DNA of 64,000 nucleotides, taken from NCBI GenBank assembly GCA_035772735.1, contig JASDFA010000019.1:71648001-71712000 (forward strand), read 5' to 3'. Of this stretch, positions 23,544 through 36,309 are shown one piece after another; the first letter of the stretch is position 1, and each line of letters begins with the position of its first letter. The translations under genes and the position numbers were made by a program. This stretch comes from Datura wrightii. Its lineage: Eukaryota > Streptophyta > Magnoliopsida > Solanales > Solanaceae. Below the pieces are notes generated by a model, which was not told where the DNA came from, did not search any database, and worked only from the letters and a program-made list of their open reading frames with translations.

Positions 23544-25784
23544 TAAGTAGTTCTGTTATTATCCACAAGAATGAGAGGCTAGAAAAGAATTAATTTGACA
23601 AAGAAAATCAGACAAGAATTAGCAAAAAATTTGTTAGGTTTAGAATGGAGAAGAGAATGAATTTGTGTAAAAGAAATTAGAATTTGAATAAAAGTTTTTT
23701 GGTTAAAAAATTATCATAATTATCATGTCAGCCAACACTCACGTGCTTAAAAGTTGTGTAAAACATGCTTGTGTCAAGTCAGTCTATTGTGTCTGATATG
23801 AATAATATTGTACATGGTATTATACTCAATTAGGATGAAACTGCATTTGAGTATCCAAATAAAATTTTTGGACAAGTTTAAAGGGTCGTTTATACATTTC
23901 ATCATTTTTCTTTATAGATCTAAGAAGAAAATACAAGTATATTTCATGCTTTCTCCTTTCTTTATCTATAAATTTACAAAAGGAAAAAGTGTAAAAAAAC
24001 TTTTGTACTTTTATTTATTAGTTAAGTTTGTAGCTCGTTATACAACCAGGCTAATTTTATTTTTATAGATATAAAACTTAGCAAAATTTCCCCTCTGTCA
24101 ACCAAAAACCCCCAAATTCACCTAAAATATCTTATTCTAATTGAAATTAGTCGTTATCCTCTTTTAATCCAATCAAGACTCACCTATTAATCTTACCATT
24201 TTTTCAAACATACCCTAAATACATTTTTTCAAAATATTTCATCAGTTCATGATGGGGAGTGGTGTTACATGGACTGCTATGTTGTTTCCACTTGGGATTG
24301 AGAAATTCAAAAGTAGTGTTGGATTTATTGGTGTTAGAATAGGTGGAAAAGGAGTTAATGTAAAGGGTTGTTTGTCTCTTGTCAAACTCTCGGCTTCACC
24401 CCGACACCATCTCCTCCGAAAAAAACTACTAAGATATCTACTATATCCTTTTATCTTTCTTAGTGAACATAACTATTATCACTACCATTTGAGATTATCG
24501 TTGAAATCTCTGGTTGCCAGATCCATTTGAAGTCACCGAGTCAAAACTTGGCTAGTTGTTAAGTTATTGTAACTTAAAGCTTTATTAAGTTCCTTTTTTT
24601 TTCTTAATCTTCTATATCCTGAATTGGAATTTGATTTCTTATTTAAGTTGCATATCAGATTTAACGGAGTTTAGTTCACTGATTAATTTTATGCAAAGTA
24701 AAAATATAAAATGCTTAAATGTTCATCTGTACTTGATTAGCTCCATATGCTTATCTGAAATTTTCAATTCATGAGATGATAGTGTTGAGAGGAAATAGAG
24801 AAGGAGAAAGTATGTGAGGAAGCATTGAAAAAGCTATTATCGACAATGGTGATGGAGGAAACATCAGTGAAAAGATAATGTGATATGAATCTAGATTGGC
24901 TTAGTAGAGGATTATTTAATGATTTGAATTTGTATGTTGAACCAGATATATGTATTTAATCTAGTTTGGGTTTTAATTTGGTGGGTTGCGGGTCGGATTT
25001 AATTGGGTATATAATTAAAAAATGGGTAATCTCAATTGTAATTGGATATTTTGGATGGATTTGGTGGTTTCCTCAACTAAGATGTAAATTCTTTTTATCA
25101 TAATAGCAAGAATAAAATTGGCTCAATAATATAACGAGAGACGAACCTAACTAATAAATGAAAGTAAAAAGATATTTTTTATCCTTTTCCTTTTATAAAT
25201 CATTTATTAAGCTCATAAAAATTCTTTTTTAATTATGCGAAACTCAAATAAATTTACTAATCTCATTTATTTCGTACTCAAAGCATATTTTGAACCGTTA
25301 AATTTGGCTTTTTATTTTAGACAAAAATGGATAGAAACATAGGTTCCAAATCTAGTTTGAATCATTATGGAAAAGATTTAGATGAAATACAATAATTTCT
25401 TCTTCCTCAAACAATTTTTTTACCCCGAAAACTGTTGAATTTATATGGGATTAGAAACACGCATTCAATCCTATTTTATATTATATTTACAAGTAGTTTG
25501 ATTGGTAGTATGTGAAGAAAACAACTAAAGCATAGTGTAAGCAAGCGAAAAAGGATAAATATAAATAAATCTAAGCATATCCGATGCAACCGCAAACGTG
25601 CTCGAGATCTTAGCCTCCCCCCCTCCCCGCGCTTGAGACCAACTACTTTAGGTAGCTTAAATAAATTCAAGACAATATAAAGAAAAATGCTTGGTGCCTA
25701 AGAAAATATTATATTAGCAATATATTTTTACTTAGAGAAAATAGAGTCTGAATCCTTTTATAAAATAGAAGGATTGTCGATTTA
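23544..25784. other. AT-rich stretch without recognisable genes
   Basis: An ORF of 93 codons at 24249-24530 matches nothing I know and looks like chance. There are no LTR, terminal repeat or RNA gene signatures visible by eye. Confidence 0.5.
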
Positions 25785-28219
25785 TGTAATGCCCTAGAAA
25801 CTCAAAGACTAGATCTGGGACTTAAATAAAAAAATCTGAGAATCTGCAGAAAATGCCTCAGAACGACTCACCTAACGAGTCTTTATGAGACCTAACAACC
25901 CGTTAGGACACCCGTGGTCAGGCCTGGGTCAAATGTTAAGGTATTAGAGAGTGTACCCCATGATTCCTTACCACGACTCGTTATGTGTGACCACGAGTCA
26001 TGGTGTCACCCGCAGGGATCTTTAGGGCATTTGGGCAGTATGGTCCATGACTGGTGACCATGAGTCGTGGTCGCTCACCATGACTCGTTAGCTCTCCTGT
26101 TGACTGTCAAGGATTTCTGGGTAGTGTACTCAATGAGTGTGACCATGAGTCATGGTCACTGACCACGACCCATTTAGGACAACCTGACAGTTTTTCCCTA
26201 CGATTTTCTAAGGGTTGTTTAGTAATTTCCTACTTTCCTAAACCTTAAACTATATCATTTTAGACGTAATTTTCGACCTATTAGTGGGAATGAACAGCCT
26301 CTCCCCTTATTCCCCACGTTCATTCTCAGAAAAGTCATCGAAGAGTCTCTCAAGAACATTCAAGCAAGCTTAGGATTTTCCACCATTGCAGCAGTTTGAG
26401 TTTTCTTCTTCGGGGAATGTTTAGTCAGGTATGTGGGAATTCAACAAGGGAATAGTTCTTCTCTTGTGTCCCCAAAAACCCTCTTATAGTTTATCTATCA
26501 GTCTTAGCTTTGATTTTTCAAGTATGAAAAGATTACATGTTTGTTTTTCGTGGATTTCACCTGGAATGATATTCAGCTTATTGTTGATATGATCTCCATC
26601 AGTTCTTGACCAAATTGTTGATGTTCCCGCAAAAGTGAATTTTTTGCCCCGAGTTTTCAAATGAACGTATTTATACATTAAATTCCCCATGGTTCGTGAA
26701 GTGTAATTTGGGCTAATTTTCTAGTATTCCTTATTGTTTAGATGTTGAGTAATTACTCCCTTGGTAAGAATGATTTCAGCCCAGGCACGAATGAGAAAAC
26801 TTTAATTCAACTTGCCTAATGAGAATTTCCTATTTTCTTGAAATTTTTTGCCATATTGTCGATTCCCGTGTTGTTGAAGAAAGATGAATTCTTTGTTAGC
26901 TTCTTAGTAGTTCAATTCTGTTAGAATTTAGAATCTCCTCAGAAATATTCAGAATTTGTCAACTGATCAGTTTGATTACAGAAACTCCGGAGGTGTCAGT
27001 ACCGCCTCCCAATTATCATAATCAGATTCAGAACTCAGTTATTGGTCCACCAGGCTGCCATGATATTTTGGATATATAAATAGCTCTAACTAGCCTTAGG
27101 ACCCCAGTTCAAATTACAGTTTTTTCGTAGACGGTTACGACGCTTGTAGATAAGCACCTCTGACTGGTCTAGAACTCAATTTCAAAATCTTGTCCGATTA
27201 GACTCTCAAGATACTATCAGTTATACATCCCTGACTAGTCTTGGACCCCATTTTTGAGCTATCAGCTTAGTATTCAGTTTATGTAGTCTAGTGGAAGCAG
27301 GATAGCACTGAGTAGACTGGGGTTCCAGTGCACCCATATTCCCGAAACTACGTTGCCAGTGTAGGTTACAGTATTTATTGGCCTTTTTGGCCCCAAACTT
27401 TTGTGATCACCCAGCTCATGCCTTTATACCCTGGCAAGGTATATTAGGTCCTGCTGGTGGGGTGTATACATCGGACTCCATATCTAGCTCACACGGTTAT
27501 ATGTTGGTTACAGACTCTCCCACTAGTCAACTCAGTCCCGTCTCAGTATAAGAAGTTCAGTTCAGTTTCAGCTCTATTAGCTTAGATCATTTCAGCACAG
27601 TATCTCAGCCTTAAAACTTACTTAGGGCATGTCTTTGACCATTAGTCAGGGTCATCTTGACCATCTCAGTTTATTACAGTTATTCAACTCAGTATATCAG
27701 TTGATCATTGCATGTCATTTTCATCTCATTCTTTTATATTTTGTTATGTTCTCTCTTGCTTACTCAGTATATTTAAAGTACCGACGCATACTTTTATGCT
27801 GTATCGTTTCATGATACAGCCGCAGGTTCTCAGACGTAACGCCTTTAGCCGATTTCATTCAGGTCTCTCTCCCAACAGCAGAAGTGTGAGTCCTCATCTC
27901 TCGAGGACGTTATTTTATTTAATTCAGTTTTCTTTATTATAATTTCAGTTAGACTTAGAGTTAGCTGGGGGCTTGTCCAACAACTTCTCAGTTAGATAGC
28001 TTTTAAACACAAATATGATTTCAGTTTATAATTATTGCTTAGATGTTTTAAGCTATGTGATTCAAAATTTATTTAACGAATGTCTTACATTATCATTCTA
28101 AGGCTTCTGCTATTATGTTTACTCAGAATTCTAGTGTATCATAGACAAAGGGTTGACTTGGGGTTACTTGTAACTTCAAGTATTGTGTTCCATCCAGGGT
28201 GCAGACTTGGGGCATGACA
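25785..28219 (+). repeat. 5' LTR of B
   Basis: TGTAATGCCCTAG to GGCATGACA, 2435 bases. U3 motif cluster 25860-26190 (CCACGACTCG and CCATGAGTCGTGGTC types). Confidence 0.9.
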
Positions 28220-28223
28220 AACT

Positions 28224-28235
28224 TGGTATCAGAGC
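28224..28235 (+). other. tRNA-iMet primer binding site of B
   Basis: TGGTATCAGAGC, exact match to the usual Tekay site, four bases after the LTR. Confidence 0.9.
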
Positions 28236-28438
28236 CCTAGATTTAGAGTATCCTCGGAATGTTTGAAAGACGCATCGAGTAGAGTCCTTTTCATAGGTGT
28301 GAAGCACGCCATAGTTATGACGAGGAGGCTACAAGATGTTATTAGGAAAACTCTCTTTGTTCATACTCTTTATCGTGCGCTAAATTTCAATTCCAGAAAC
28401 GTCCTTCTAACTAGTGTTCTATTTCATTTTAGTGAATC

Positions 28439-29640
28439 ATGCTTCCCAGATATGGTAACAGAAGAAGGGCTAGTAACGCCAACAGACCTGCACATTCCTC
28501 CCTGGCAGCCCCTCAAGATGATTCGGTATCTACCGCCGGTTCAGAGCGGCCATTCAACTGCTGGCCCAAACAATCACCAACCAGGTGAATCAGCAGTTGA
28601 TGTTGATGAATGCCAACATGTCTACAGCAGCTGCGAGGGTACGGGACTTCACCTATATGAACCCTCCATCTTTTCAGGGTTCTAAAGTATGGGAGGATCC
28701 CCAAGAGTTCGCGAATGAGATCAAGAAGATTACCCGCATTATGGGCGTTAGCTCCATAGAGAGTGCTGATCTGGCTGCCTACCAGCTAAAAGAGGTAGCC
28801 CAGGTCTGGTATGAACAGTGGAAGGAGGGGCGGCCAGCGGGAGCATGACCGATAGAATGAGAGGAGTTCAACACAGCCTTCCTGGACAGATTTTCCCCCC
28901 GGGAGCTGAGGGAGGTGAAGATGGCTAAGTTTATGACCTTGAGACAAGGGAATAGAATTGTGCAGTAGTATGCTCTAGAGTTTACCAGGCTGTCTAAGTA
29001 CGCTCCAGAGATGGTGGCTGAGCCAAGGGCTCGAATGTTGAAATTTATGAACCGAGTGTCAAATCTTGTCCTCAATGAGTGTAGGACAGCGATGTTGATT
29101 AAAGATATGGACCTCTCCAGCCTGATCCTATGCCCAGCAGATTAAGGCCAAAAAACTAAAGGACATGGAGTGAAAGAACAAATGGGCAAGGACTGGCCAG
29201 TCAGATTACGACCATCAGAGGTCTGGTGGTAGTAGTCACCCGCAGTAGCAACAACAACAACAGCAACAATAATAGAGGACCCCAGTACCCAGCTCAGCCA
29301 GCGCCCCAACCTTCTAGTTCTATTAGGATTGGAGGGGTGGAGCATCTGGCACTCAATCTCAGAGCCACAGTGTCGGGAACAAATATCCAGCTTTCCCCAA
29401 GTGTGGCAAGAATCACCTGAGAGAGTGCCTTCAGGGTCGAGAGGGCTATTTTGGTTTTGGACAGCTTGAACATCAGCTTAGGGAGTGCTTATCAGTCGGG
29501 CGAGGGAGATCAAAATCCACCAAATCATCAGCTTCAGCAGGTCAACCAACCCGGCAGGCAAACACATCAGGTACGGATGGCGGTCAGCACCAAAACCATT
29601 TCTATGTACTGTCTTCTTGTCAGGATCAAGAGAGCTCACC
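28439..29640 (+). pseudogene. gag of B
   Basis: Likely start ATG 28439 (MLPRYGNRRR). After a frame change, 28585-28848 reads the gag core FTYMNPPSFQGSKVWEDPQE and AYQLKEVAQVWYEQW, continuing with LDRFSPRELREVKMAKFM (28885-28940). A damaged zinc-knuckle region is near 29395-29500 (KCGKNHLREC, GQLEHQLREC). Gag would form the cytoplasmic particle. In-frame stops and at least two frameshifts. Confidence 0.8.
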
Positions 29641-29649
29641 TAACATAGT

Positions 29650-32600
29650 CACGAGTATGTTACGTCTCTTTCATCTGGACGTGTATGCCCTCCTAGATCC
29701 AGGAGCCACTCTTTCATTCATGACTCCCTATGTAGCAGTCCAGTTCAATATCAGTCCAGAGGTCATCTCAAAACCCTTCTCAGTCTCCACCCTAGTTGGC
29801 GAGTAAGTTAGAGCCAGTCGGGTGTATAGAAACTGCCCTGTATCAATATTGAGTAAAGTCAGTCCAGCTGATCTCGTAGAATTAGACATGGTCAATTTTG
29901 ACCTTATCCTCGGCATGGATTGGTTACACTCCGGTTATGCCTCAATTGATTGTAGAACTAAAGTGGTCAATTTCCAGTTTCCAAATGAACCAGTGTTAGA
30001 ATGGACGGGCAGTAGTGTAGCGCCTAACGGCAGGTTTATTTCCTACCTTAAGGGCCATAAAATCATCTCTAAGGGATGTATTTATCACCTAGTTCGGGTC
30101 AAGGATTCCAACTCTAAGACCCCAACTATCCAGTCAGTCCCAGTGGTCAATGAGTTCCCGGATGAATTTCCTGAGGATCTTCCCAGAGTTCCCCTGAATG
30201 GGAAATAGACTTCGAAATAGACCTTCTCCCAGATACTCAGCCTATCTCCATCCCTCCATACAGAATGGCTCTAGTTGAGCTTAAGGAATTGAAAGAGCAA
30301 CTAAAAGATTTTCTTGACAAGGGTTTTATCAGACCTAGCACCTCTCCCTGGGGTTCCCCAGTATTATTAGTGCATAAAAAGGATGGCACCCTTAAAATGT
30401 GCATAGATTACCGTCAGCTGAACAAGGTCACAGTCAAGAACAGGTATCCCCTACTCAAAATTGATGACCTGTTTTACCAACTTTAGGGAGCCAGTTGTTT
30501 TTCGAAGATAGATCTTAGGTCGAGATACCATCAGCTTAGGGTCAAAGAATGTGACATACCGAAAACAACATTCAGAACTCGGTATGATCACTATGAGTTT
30601 GTGGTGATGTCCTTCGGGCTAACGAATGCCCCGGTAGCCTTTATAGACCTAATGAATAGAGTCTTCAAATAGTATCTGGATATGTTCATCATTATATTTA
30701 TCGACAACATTCTAGTATACTCTAGAAATGAGGAAGAGCATTCCATCACCTCAGATTAGTATTAGAGACGCTCAGAGACCACCAGTTGTTCGCTAAGTTC
30801 AGCAAGTGTGAATTCTGGTTGAAGTCCGTGACTTTTTTGGGTCACGTGGTCTCGAGTGAAGGTCTTCAGGTTGATCCTCAAAAGCTAGCAGCAGTGAAAG
30901 ATTGGCCCAGACCTACCTCTCCGATGGAAATCAGGAGTTTTCTGGGCTTAGTTGGTTATTACCGATGATTTATGGAGGGCTTCTCTATAGCAACTCCTTT
31001 GACTAAGTTAACTCAGAAGAAGATGAAATTTCAGTGGTTGGACGCATGTGAGAAGAGTTTCCAGGAGTTGAAGACTCAACTCACTACCTCTCTAGTTTTG
31101 ACCTTGCCAAAAGGAATAGATGGGTTGGTTGTCTATTGCGACGCTTCCAGGGTTGGACTCGATTGCGTTCTGATGTAGTAAAGCAAAGTGATAACCTATG
31201 CCTCCAGACAGCTCAAAGTCCATGAGAAGAACTATCCAACTCATGACTTGGAGTTGGCAGCTGTGGTGGTTGCACTAAAAATATAGACACATTACCTATA
31301 TGGAGCTCATATGGATGTGTTCACAGATCATAAGAGCCTTCTGTACGTGTTGAGTCAGAAGGACCTAAATCTTCGTCAAAGAAGGTGGTTAGAGCTACTG
31401 AAATACTATGACATGAGCGTGTTATACTACCCGGGCAAAGACAATGTGGTGGTTAATGCCCTAAGCAAAGTATCTATGGGTAGCGCAGCTCATGTAAGAG
31501 AAAGAAAAAAGGAGTTGGCAAAGGATGTTCACAGACTAGCTCGATTAGGGTGCAGTTGGTGGATTCAGCTGAAGGGGGAGTAGTGGTGCAAAGCGGGTCA
31601 GACTCTTCTTTGGTTGTGGAAGTCAAGTCCAGATATGATGAAGATCCCATCATTCTTAAACTTAAAGAAGTGGTTCTCAGGAAAGAGATTGAGGCTTTCT
31701 CCAAAGGGGAAGATGGAGTGCTCCGTTACCATGGCAGGTTGTGTGTACCAGATGTTGGTGAATTGAGACAGCAGATACTGGCTGAAGCACATAGCTCGAG
31801 ATACTCTATTCACCCTGGTGATACTAAAATGTACCTCGATCTGCGGGATATTTACTGGTGGAATGACTTGAAGGGAGACATCGCTTAATTCGTAGCCAAG
31901 TGCCCGAACTGCCAGCAAGTTAAAGCGGAACACCAAAGACCAGGAGGTATAACTCATAACATCAGCATACCCATATAGAAGTGGGAATAAGTAAACATGG
32001 ACTTCATTACAGGTCTACCTAGGACTCGTCGGCAGCATGACTCAATCTGGGTAGTAGTACACTGGATGACTAAGTCAGCTTACTTCCTCCCAGTCAAAAC
32101 CACAGACTCGGCTGAGGACTATGCTAGACTTTACATCCCAGAGTTAGTCAAACTTCATGGGGTGCCATTAGCTATCATTTCAAATAGGGGAACTCAATTC
32201 ACCTCACACTTCTAGAAGTCTTTTCAGAAGGGACTAGGCATGCAGGTCAAACTCAGCATAACTTTTCACCCGCATATAGATGGGCAAGCTGAGCGGACTA
32301 CCAAACCCTAGAAGATATGTTGAGAGTGTGCGCGATTGATTTTAAGGGTAATTGAGATGACCATTTGCCTCTTATCGAGTTTACGTACACCAAAAGATAC
32401 CACTCCATCATTCAGATGTCCCTATTTGAGGGATTGTATGGTAGGAGGTGCAGATCTCCTATCGGGTGGTTTGAAGTGGGTGAAGATGCTATAATTGGGC
32501 TAGACTCGCTTCATGAAGCTATGCAGAAGGTACAACTCATCAGAGAAAGATTGTAAATAGCTCAAAGCCATCAGAAATCTTATGTGAATGTGAGGAGAAG

Positions 32601-33054
32601 AGAATTGGAGTTCGTTGTGGATGATTGGGTTTACTTGAAAATTTCATCCATGAAAAGGGTGATGAGGTTTGGGAAGAAAGGAAAGCTCAGTTCGTGGTAT
32701 ATTGGACCCTACAGGATTCGGAGGCAAATTGGCAAAGTAGCTTATAAGCTGGAGTTACGCACAGAGTTAGCATCTGTGCACCCTGTATTCCATGTATCAC
32801 TCTTGAAGAAGTGCATCGGAGATCCAACTTCAGTGGTGCCATTGGACAGTGTAGAACTAAAGGATAGTCTCTCATATGAGGAGGTACTAGTTCAGTTCCT
32901 TGACCGTCAAGTTCGTAAGCTAAGGAATAAGGAAATAGCTTCAATTAAGGTCTTATGGAGAAATCAGCAGGTTGAGGGAGCTATATGGGAGGCCGAAGCA
33001 GATATAATGGCTAAATACTCGTATTTGTTCTCTATCGACTCTGTTACAGCTTAA
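29650..33054 (+). pseudogene. pol of B: protease, RT, RNase H, integrase, chromodomain
   Basis: Protease: ALLDPGATLSFM (29687-29720) and ELDMVNFDLILGMDWL (29881-29930). RT: GFIRPSTSPWGSPVLLVHKK (30322-30381), FSKIDLRSRYHQLR, then the catalytic motif at 30697-30708 reads FIDN where FVDD/YVDD is expected. RNase H: VVYCDASRVGL (31129-31160) and DVFTDHKSL. Integrase: CPNCQQVK zinc part (about 31903), MDFITGLPRT first Asp (about 31997), and IISNRGTQFTS, where the second catalytic Asp is Asn (32183-32185); DGQAERT holds the Glu. GPY/F: YIGPYRI (about 32698). Chromodomain: YEEVLVQFLDRQVRKLRNKE and WRNQQVEGAIWEAEADIM, ending at 33054. Numerous stops, many of CAG>TAG, TGG>TAG or CGA>TGA type. Confidence 0.9.
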
Positions 33055-33286
33055 AATATTAGTTTGGCCTTAGAAACGGATTTAGTTGTTAGGTTCAATT
33101 CATGTGTTTAAGTTTCCTTTATGATTTTGGATGTTTATATGAAAGGTGAATTCAGTTCAGTTATGTATGTTGAAATGTGGGTATTCATTCCGTCAGTTTT
33201 TGAGTTAAATAACCTGTATTTGATCATTGTGATTGTTATTCCCTTCTTTCCTATGTGTTTTCCAACATTCTAGGATGAATGGTTCC

Positions 33287-33298
33287 AAGGGGGAGATA
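33287..33298 (+). other. Polypurine tract of B
   Basis: AAGGGGGAGATA, just before the 3' LTR. Confidence 0.85.
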
Positions 33299-33299
33299 T

Positions 33300-35726
33300 T
33301 GTAATGCCCCAGAAACTCAAAGACTAGATACGGGACTTAAATTAGAAAATTTAGGAATCTGCAGAAAATGCCTCAGAACGACTCACCTAACGAGTCATTA
33401 TGAGACCTAACGACTCGTTAGGTCACATATGGTCAGACATGGGTCAAATGTTAAGGTATGAGCCAGTGTACCCCACGAGTCCTTACCACAACTCGTTATG
33501 TATGACCACGAGTCGTGGTGTCACCCTTGGGGATCATTAGGGCATTTGGGTAGTGTGGTCCACGATGGGTGACCATGAATCGTGGTCACTCGCCATGACT
33601 CATTAGGTCTCTCGTGGTGACCATCAAGGATTTCTGGGTAGTGTACTCAACGAGTGCGACCACGACCTGTTAGGACCACCTGACAGTTTTTTCCTGCGAT
33701 CTTCTAAGGGTTGTTTAGTAATTTTCTACTCTTCTAAACTTTAAACTACGTCATTTTAGACGTAATTTAATACCTATTAGTGGGAATGAACGGCCTCTCC
33801 CATTATTCCCCACTTTCATTCTCAGAAAAGTAATTGAAGAGTCTCTAAAGAACTTTCAAGCAAGCTTAGGGTTTTCCTCCATCGCAGCAGTTTGAGTTTT
33901 CTCCTCCGGGGAATGTTTAGTTAGGTATGTGGGAATTCAACAAGGGAATAGTTCTTCCCTTATGTCCCCCAAAACCCTCTTATAGTTTCTCTATCGGTCT
34001 TAAACCTGAGTTTTCAAGTATGAAAAGATTACATGTTTGTTTTTCATCGATTTCACCTGGAATGATATTCATGCTTATTGTTGATATGATCTCCATCAGT
34101 TCTTGACCAAATTGTTGATGTTCCCGCAAAAGTGAATTTTTTGCCCCAAGTTTTCAAATGAACGTATTTATACATTAAATTCCCCATGGTTTTTGAAGTG
34201 TGATTTGGGCTGATTTTCTAGTATTCCTTATTGCTTAGATGTTGAGTAATTACTCCCTTGGTAAGCATGATTTCAGCCCTGGCACGAATGAGAAAACTTT
34301 TATTTAGCTTACCGATGAGAATTTCCTATTTTCTTGAAATTTTTGGCCATATGTGGATTCCCGTGTTGTTAAAGAAAGATGAATTCTCTGTTAGCTGCTT
34401 AGTAGTTCAGTTCCGTTAGAATGTAGAATCTCCTCAGAAATATTCAGAATTTGTCAACTAATCAATTTGACTACAGAAACTCCCGAGGTGTCAGTACCGC
34501 CTCCCAATTATCAGAATCAGATTCAGAACTCAGTTATTGGTCCACCAGGATGTCATGATATTTTAGATATATAAATAGCTTTGACTATCCTTAGGACCCC
34601 AGTTCAAATTACAGTTTGTTCGTAGACAGTTACGATGCTTCTAGATAAGCACCTCTGACTAGTCTAGAACCCAGTTTCAGAATCTGGTCTGATAAGACTC
34701 TCAGGGTACTATCAGTTATACATCCCCGACTAGTCTTGGATCACAGTTTCAAGCTATCATCTTAGTATTCAGTTTAGGTAGTCTAATGGGAGCAGGACTT
34801 CAGTCTCAATACTTGTTAGTGTAGGTTAGTGTAGGTTCCAGCGCACCCAGGTTCCCAAAACTACATTGTTAGTGTAGGTTAAAATATTTATTAGCCTTTT
34901 TGGCCCCATACTTTTGTGATCACCCAGTTCATGCCTTTATACCCTGGCAAGGTATATTGGGTCCTACCGGTGGGGTGTATACATCGGACTCCATGTCTAG
35001 CTCACGTGGTTATATATCGGTCCCACTAGTCAGCTCAGTCCCATCTCAGTATAAGCATTTCAGTTCAGTTTCTTCTCTATCAGCTTAGGCCATTTCAACA
35101 CAGTATCTCAGTCTCAAAACTTTCAGATTAGGGCATGTCTTTGACCATTAGTCAGGGTCATCTTGACCATCTCAGTTTATTACAATTATTCAGCTCAGTA
35201 TATCAGTTGCACATTGCATTTCATTTTTAGCTCAGTATTTTATATTATGTTATGTTCTCTCCTGCTTACTCAGTACATTCAAAGTACTGACGCATACTTT
35301 TATGTTGTATTATTTCATGATACAGCCGCAGGTTCTCAGACCCAGCGCCATTAGCCAATATCGTTCAAGTTTCTCTCCCAGCAGCAGAAGTGTGAGTCCT
35401 CATCTGTCGAGGATGTTATTTTATTTATTTCAGTTTTCTTTATTATTACTTCAGTTAGACTTAGAGTTAGTTGGGGGCTTGTCCCAACAACTCCTCAATT
35501 AGATGGCTTTCAAACACAAATATGATTTCAGTTTATTATTATTGCTCAGATGTTTTAAGCTATGTGATTGAAAACTTCTTTCACAAATGTCTTACATTAT
35601 TATTCTAAGGATTTCGCTGTTATGTTTACTAAGAATTCTAGTGTATCATAGACCAAGGGTTCACTTGGGGTTACTTGTGACTTCAAGTACCATGTTTCGT
35701 CTAGGGTTTAGTCTCGGGGCGTGACA
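33300..35726 (+). repeat. 3' LTR of B
   Basis: TGTAATGCCCCAG to GGCGTGACA, 2427 bases. Contains the 15-bp palindrome ACCACGAGTCGTGGT at 33505-33519 and the same U3 motif cluster as the 5' copy (33370-33690). Confidence 0.9.
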
Positions 35727-35731
35727 ATTTG

Positions 35732-36309
35732 TAAGCTAAAAAATTTAGGCCTAAGCTATATAGTAATGCCATGGGAGCCCTAAAGTACTACACCCTGTGT
35801 CCTTGTTCAACGTGTCCAATCTGCTTGCAATGTGTCAGCCAATATCCCTGCCTGAATCATATCCGTATGAGCTCATCCGTGCACCCGAGCATTCTGACAC
35901 TTTTGTCCCCTGCTTTTCTTTTATACCATATCACCATGGCAATGATCCCTAGTCTTTATCCGGGCACAAGATAGCTTCTCTGCTATCATCATCCCACAGA
36001 GAGCCTCACGAGATCCTTTATTTTTACCATATTAGTATTCTACTCCAAACCTTTAGATGATTCCATGTGTTTGTCATCTAAGTCAACACTATACAGATAG
36101 TCCCTCTATCTATTAGGTCTGCCATTCGGTCAATCATAAAGACAGAAAGAAAATAAAACTTGCCACCGGTCTGCCACACTCTTCTTCATTTTTAGAAAAG
36201 AATGAACTATTTCTTTCACATACCGTTCCATTTTGACACATATTCAGTTCAACCATAGCTCGATGTTCGAGGTAGCATATATTGCCAGCCTTTTTGATTT
36301 AAAAATTTT
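35732..36309. other. No gene seen
   Basis: Sequence between element B and the following ORF remnant, possibly part of the same Tat-lineage element; no motif recognised. Confidence 0.35.

Larger units (their letters stand above)
25785..35726 (+). mobile_element. Complete-structure Tekay/Del chromovirus element B
   Basis: 9942 bases: 5' LTR, tRNA-iMet primer site, gag, pol with chromodomain, purine tract, 3' LTR, in canonical order. LTRs begin TGTAATGCCC and end TGACA. Flanks read ATTTA (25780-25784) and ATTTG (35727-35731), a 5-bp target duplication with one later change. The LTRs differ by roughly a tenth in their U3 parts, including an indel around 26140, so this is an old copy. Stops and frame changes run through gag and pol, and two catalytic Asp positions are Asn, so it is not autonomous today. 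Confidence 0.9.

Noticed and set aside
24249..24530. Candidate small host gene
   Set aside because: No recognisable domain, no exon structure or supporting context; length is within chance.
35771..35974. 67-codon ORF with many Cys
   Set aside because: Cys spacing fits no known finger and it lies in unclassified repeat-like DNA.
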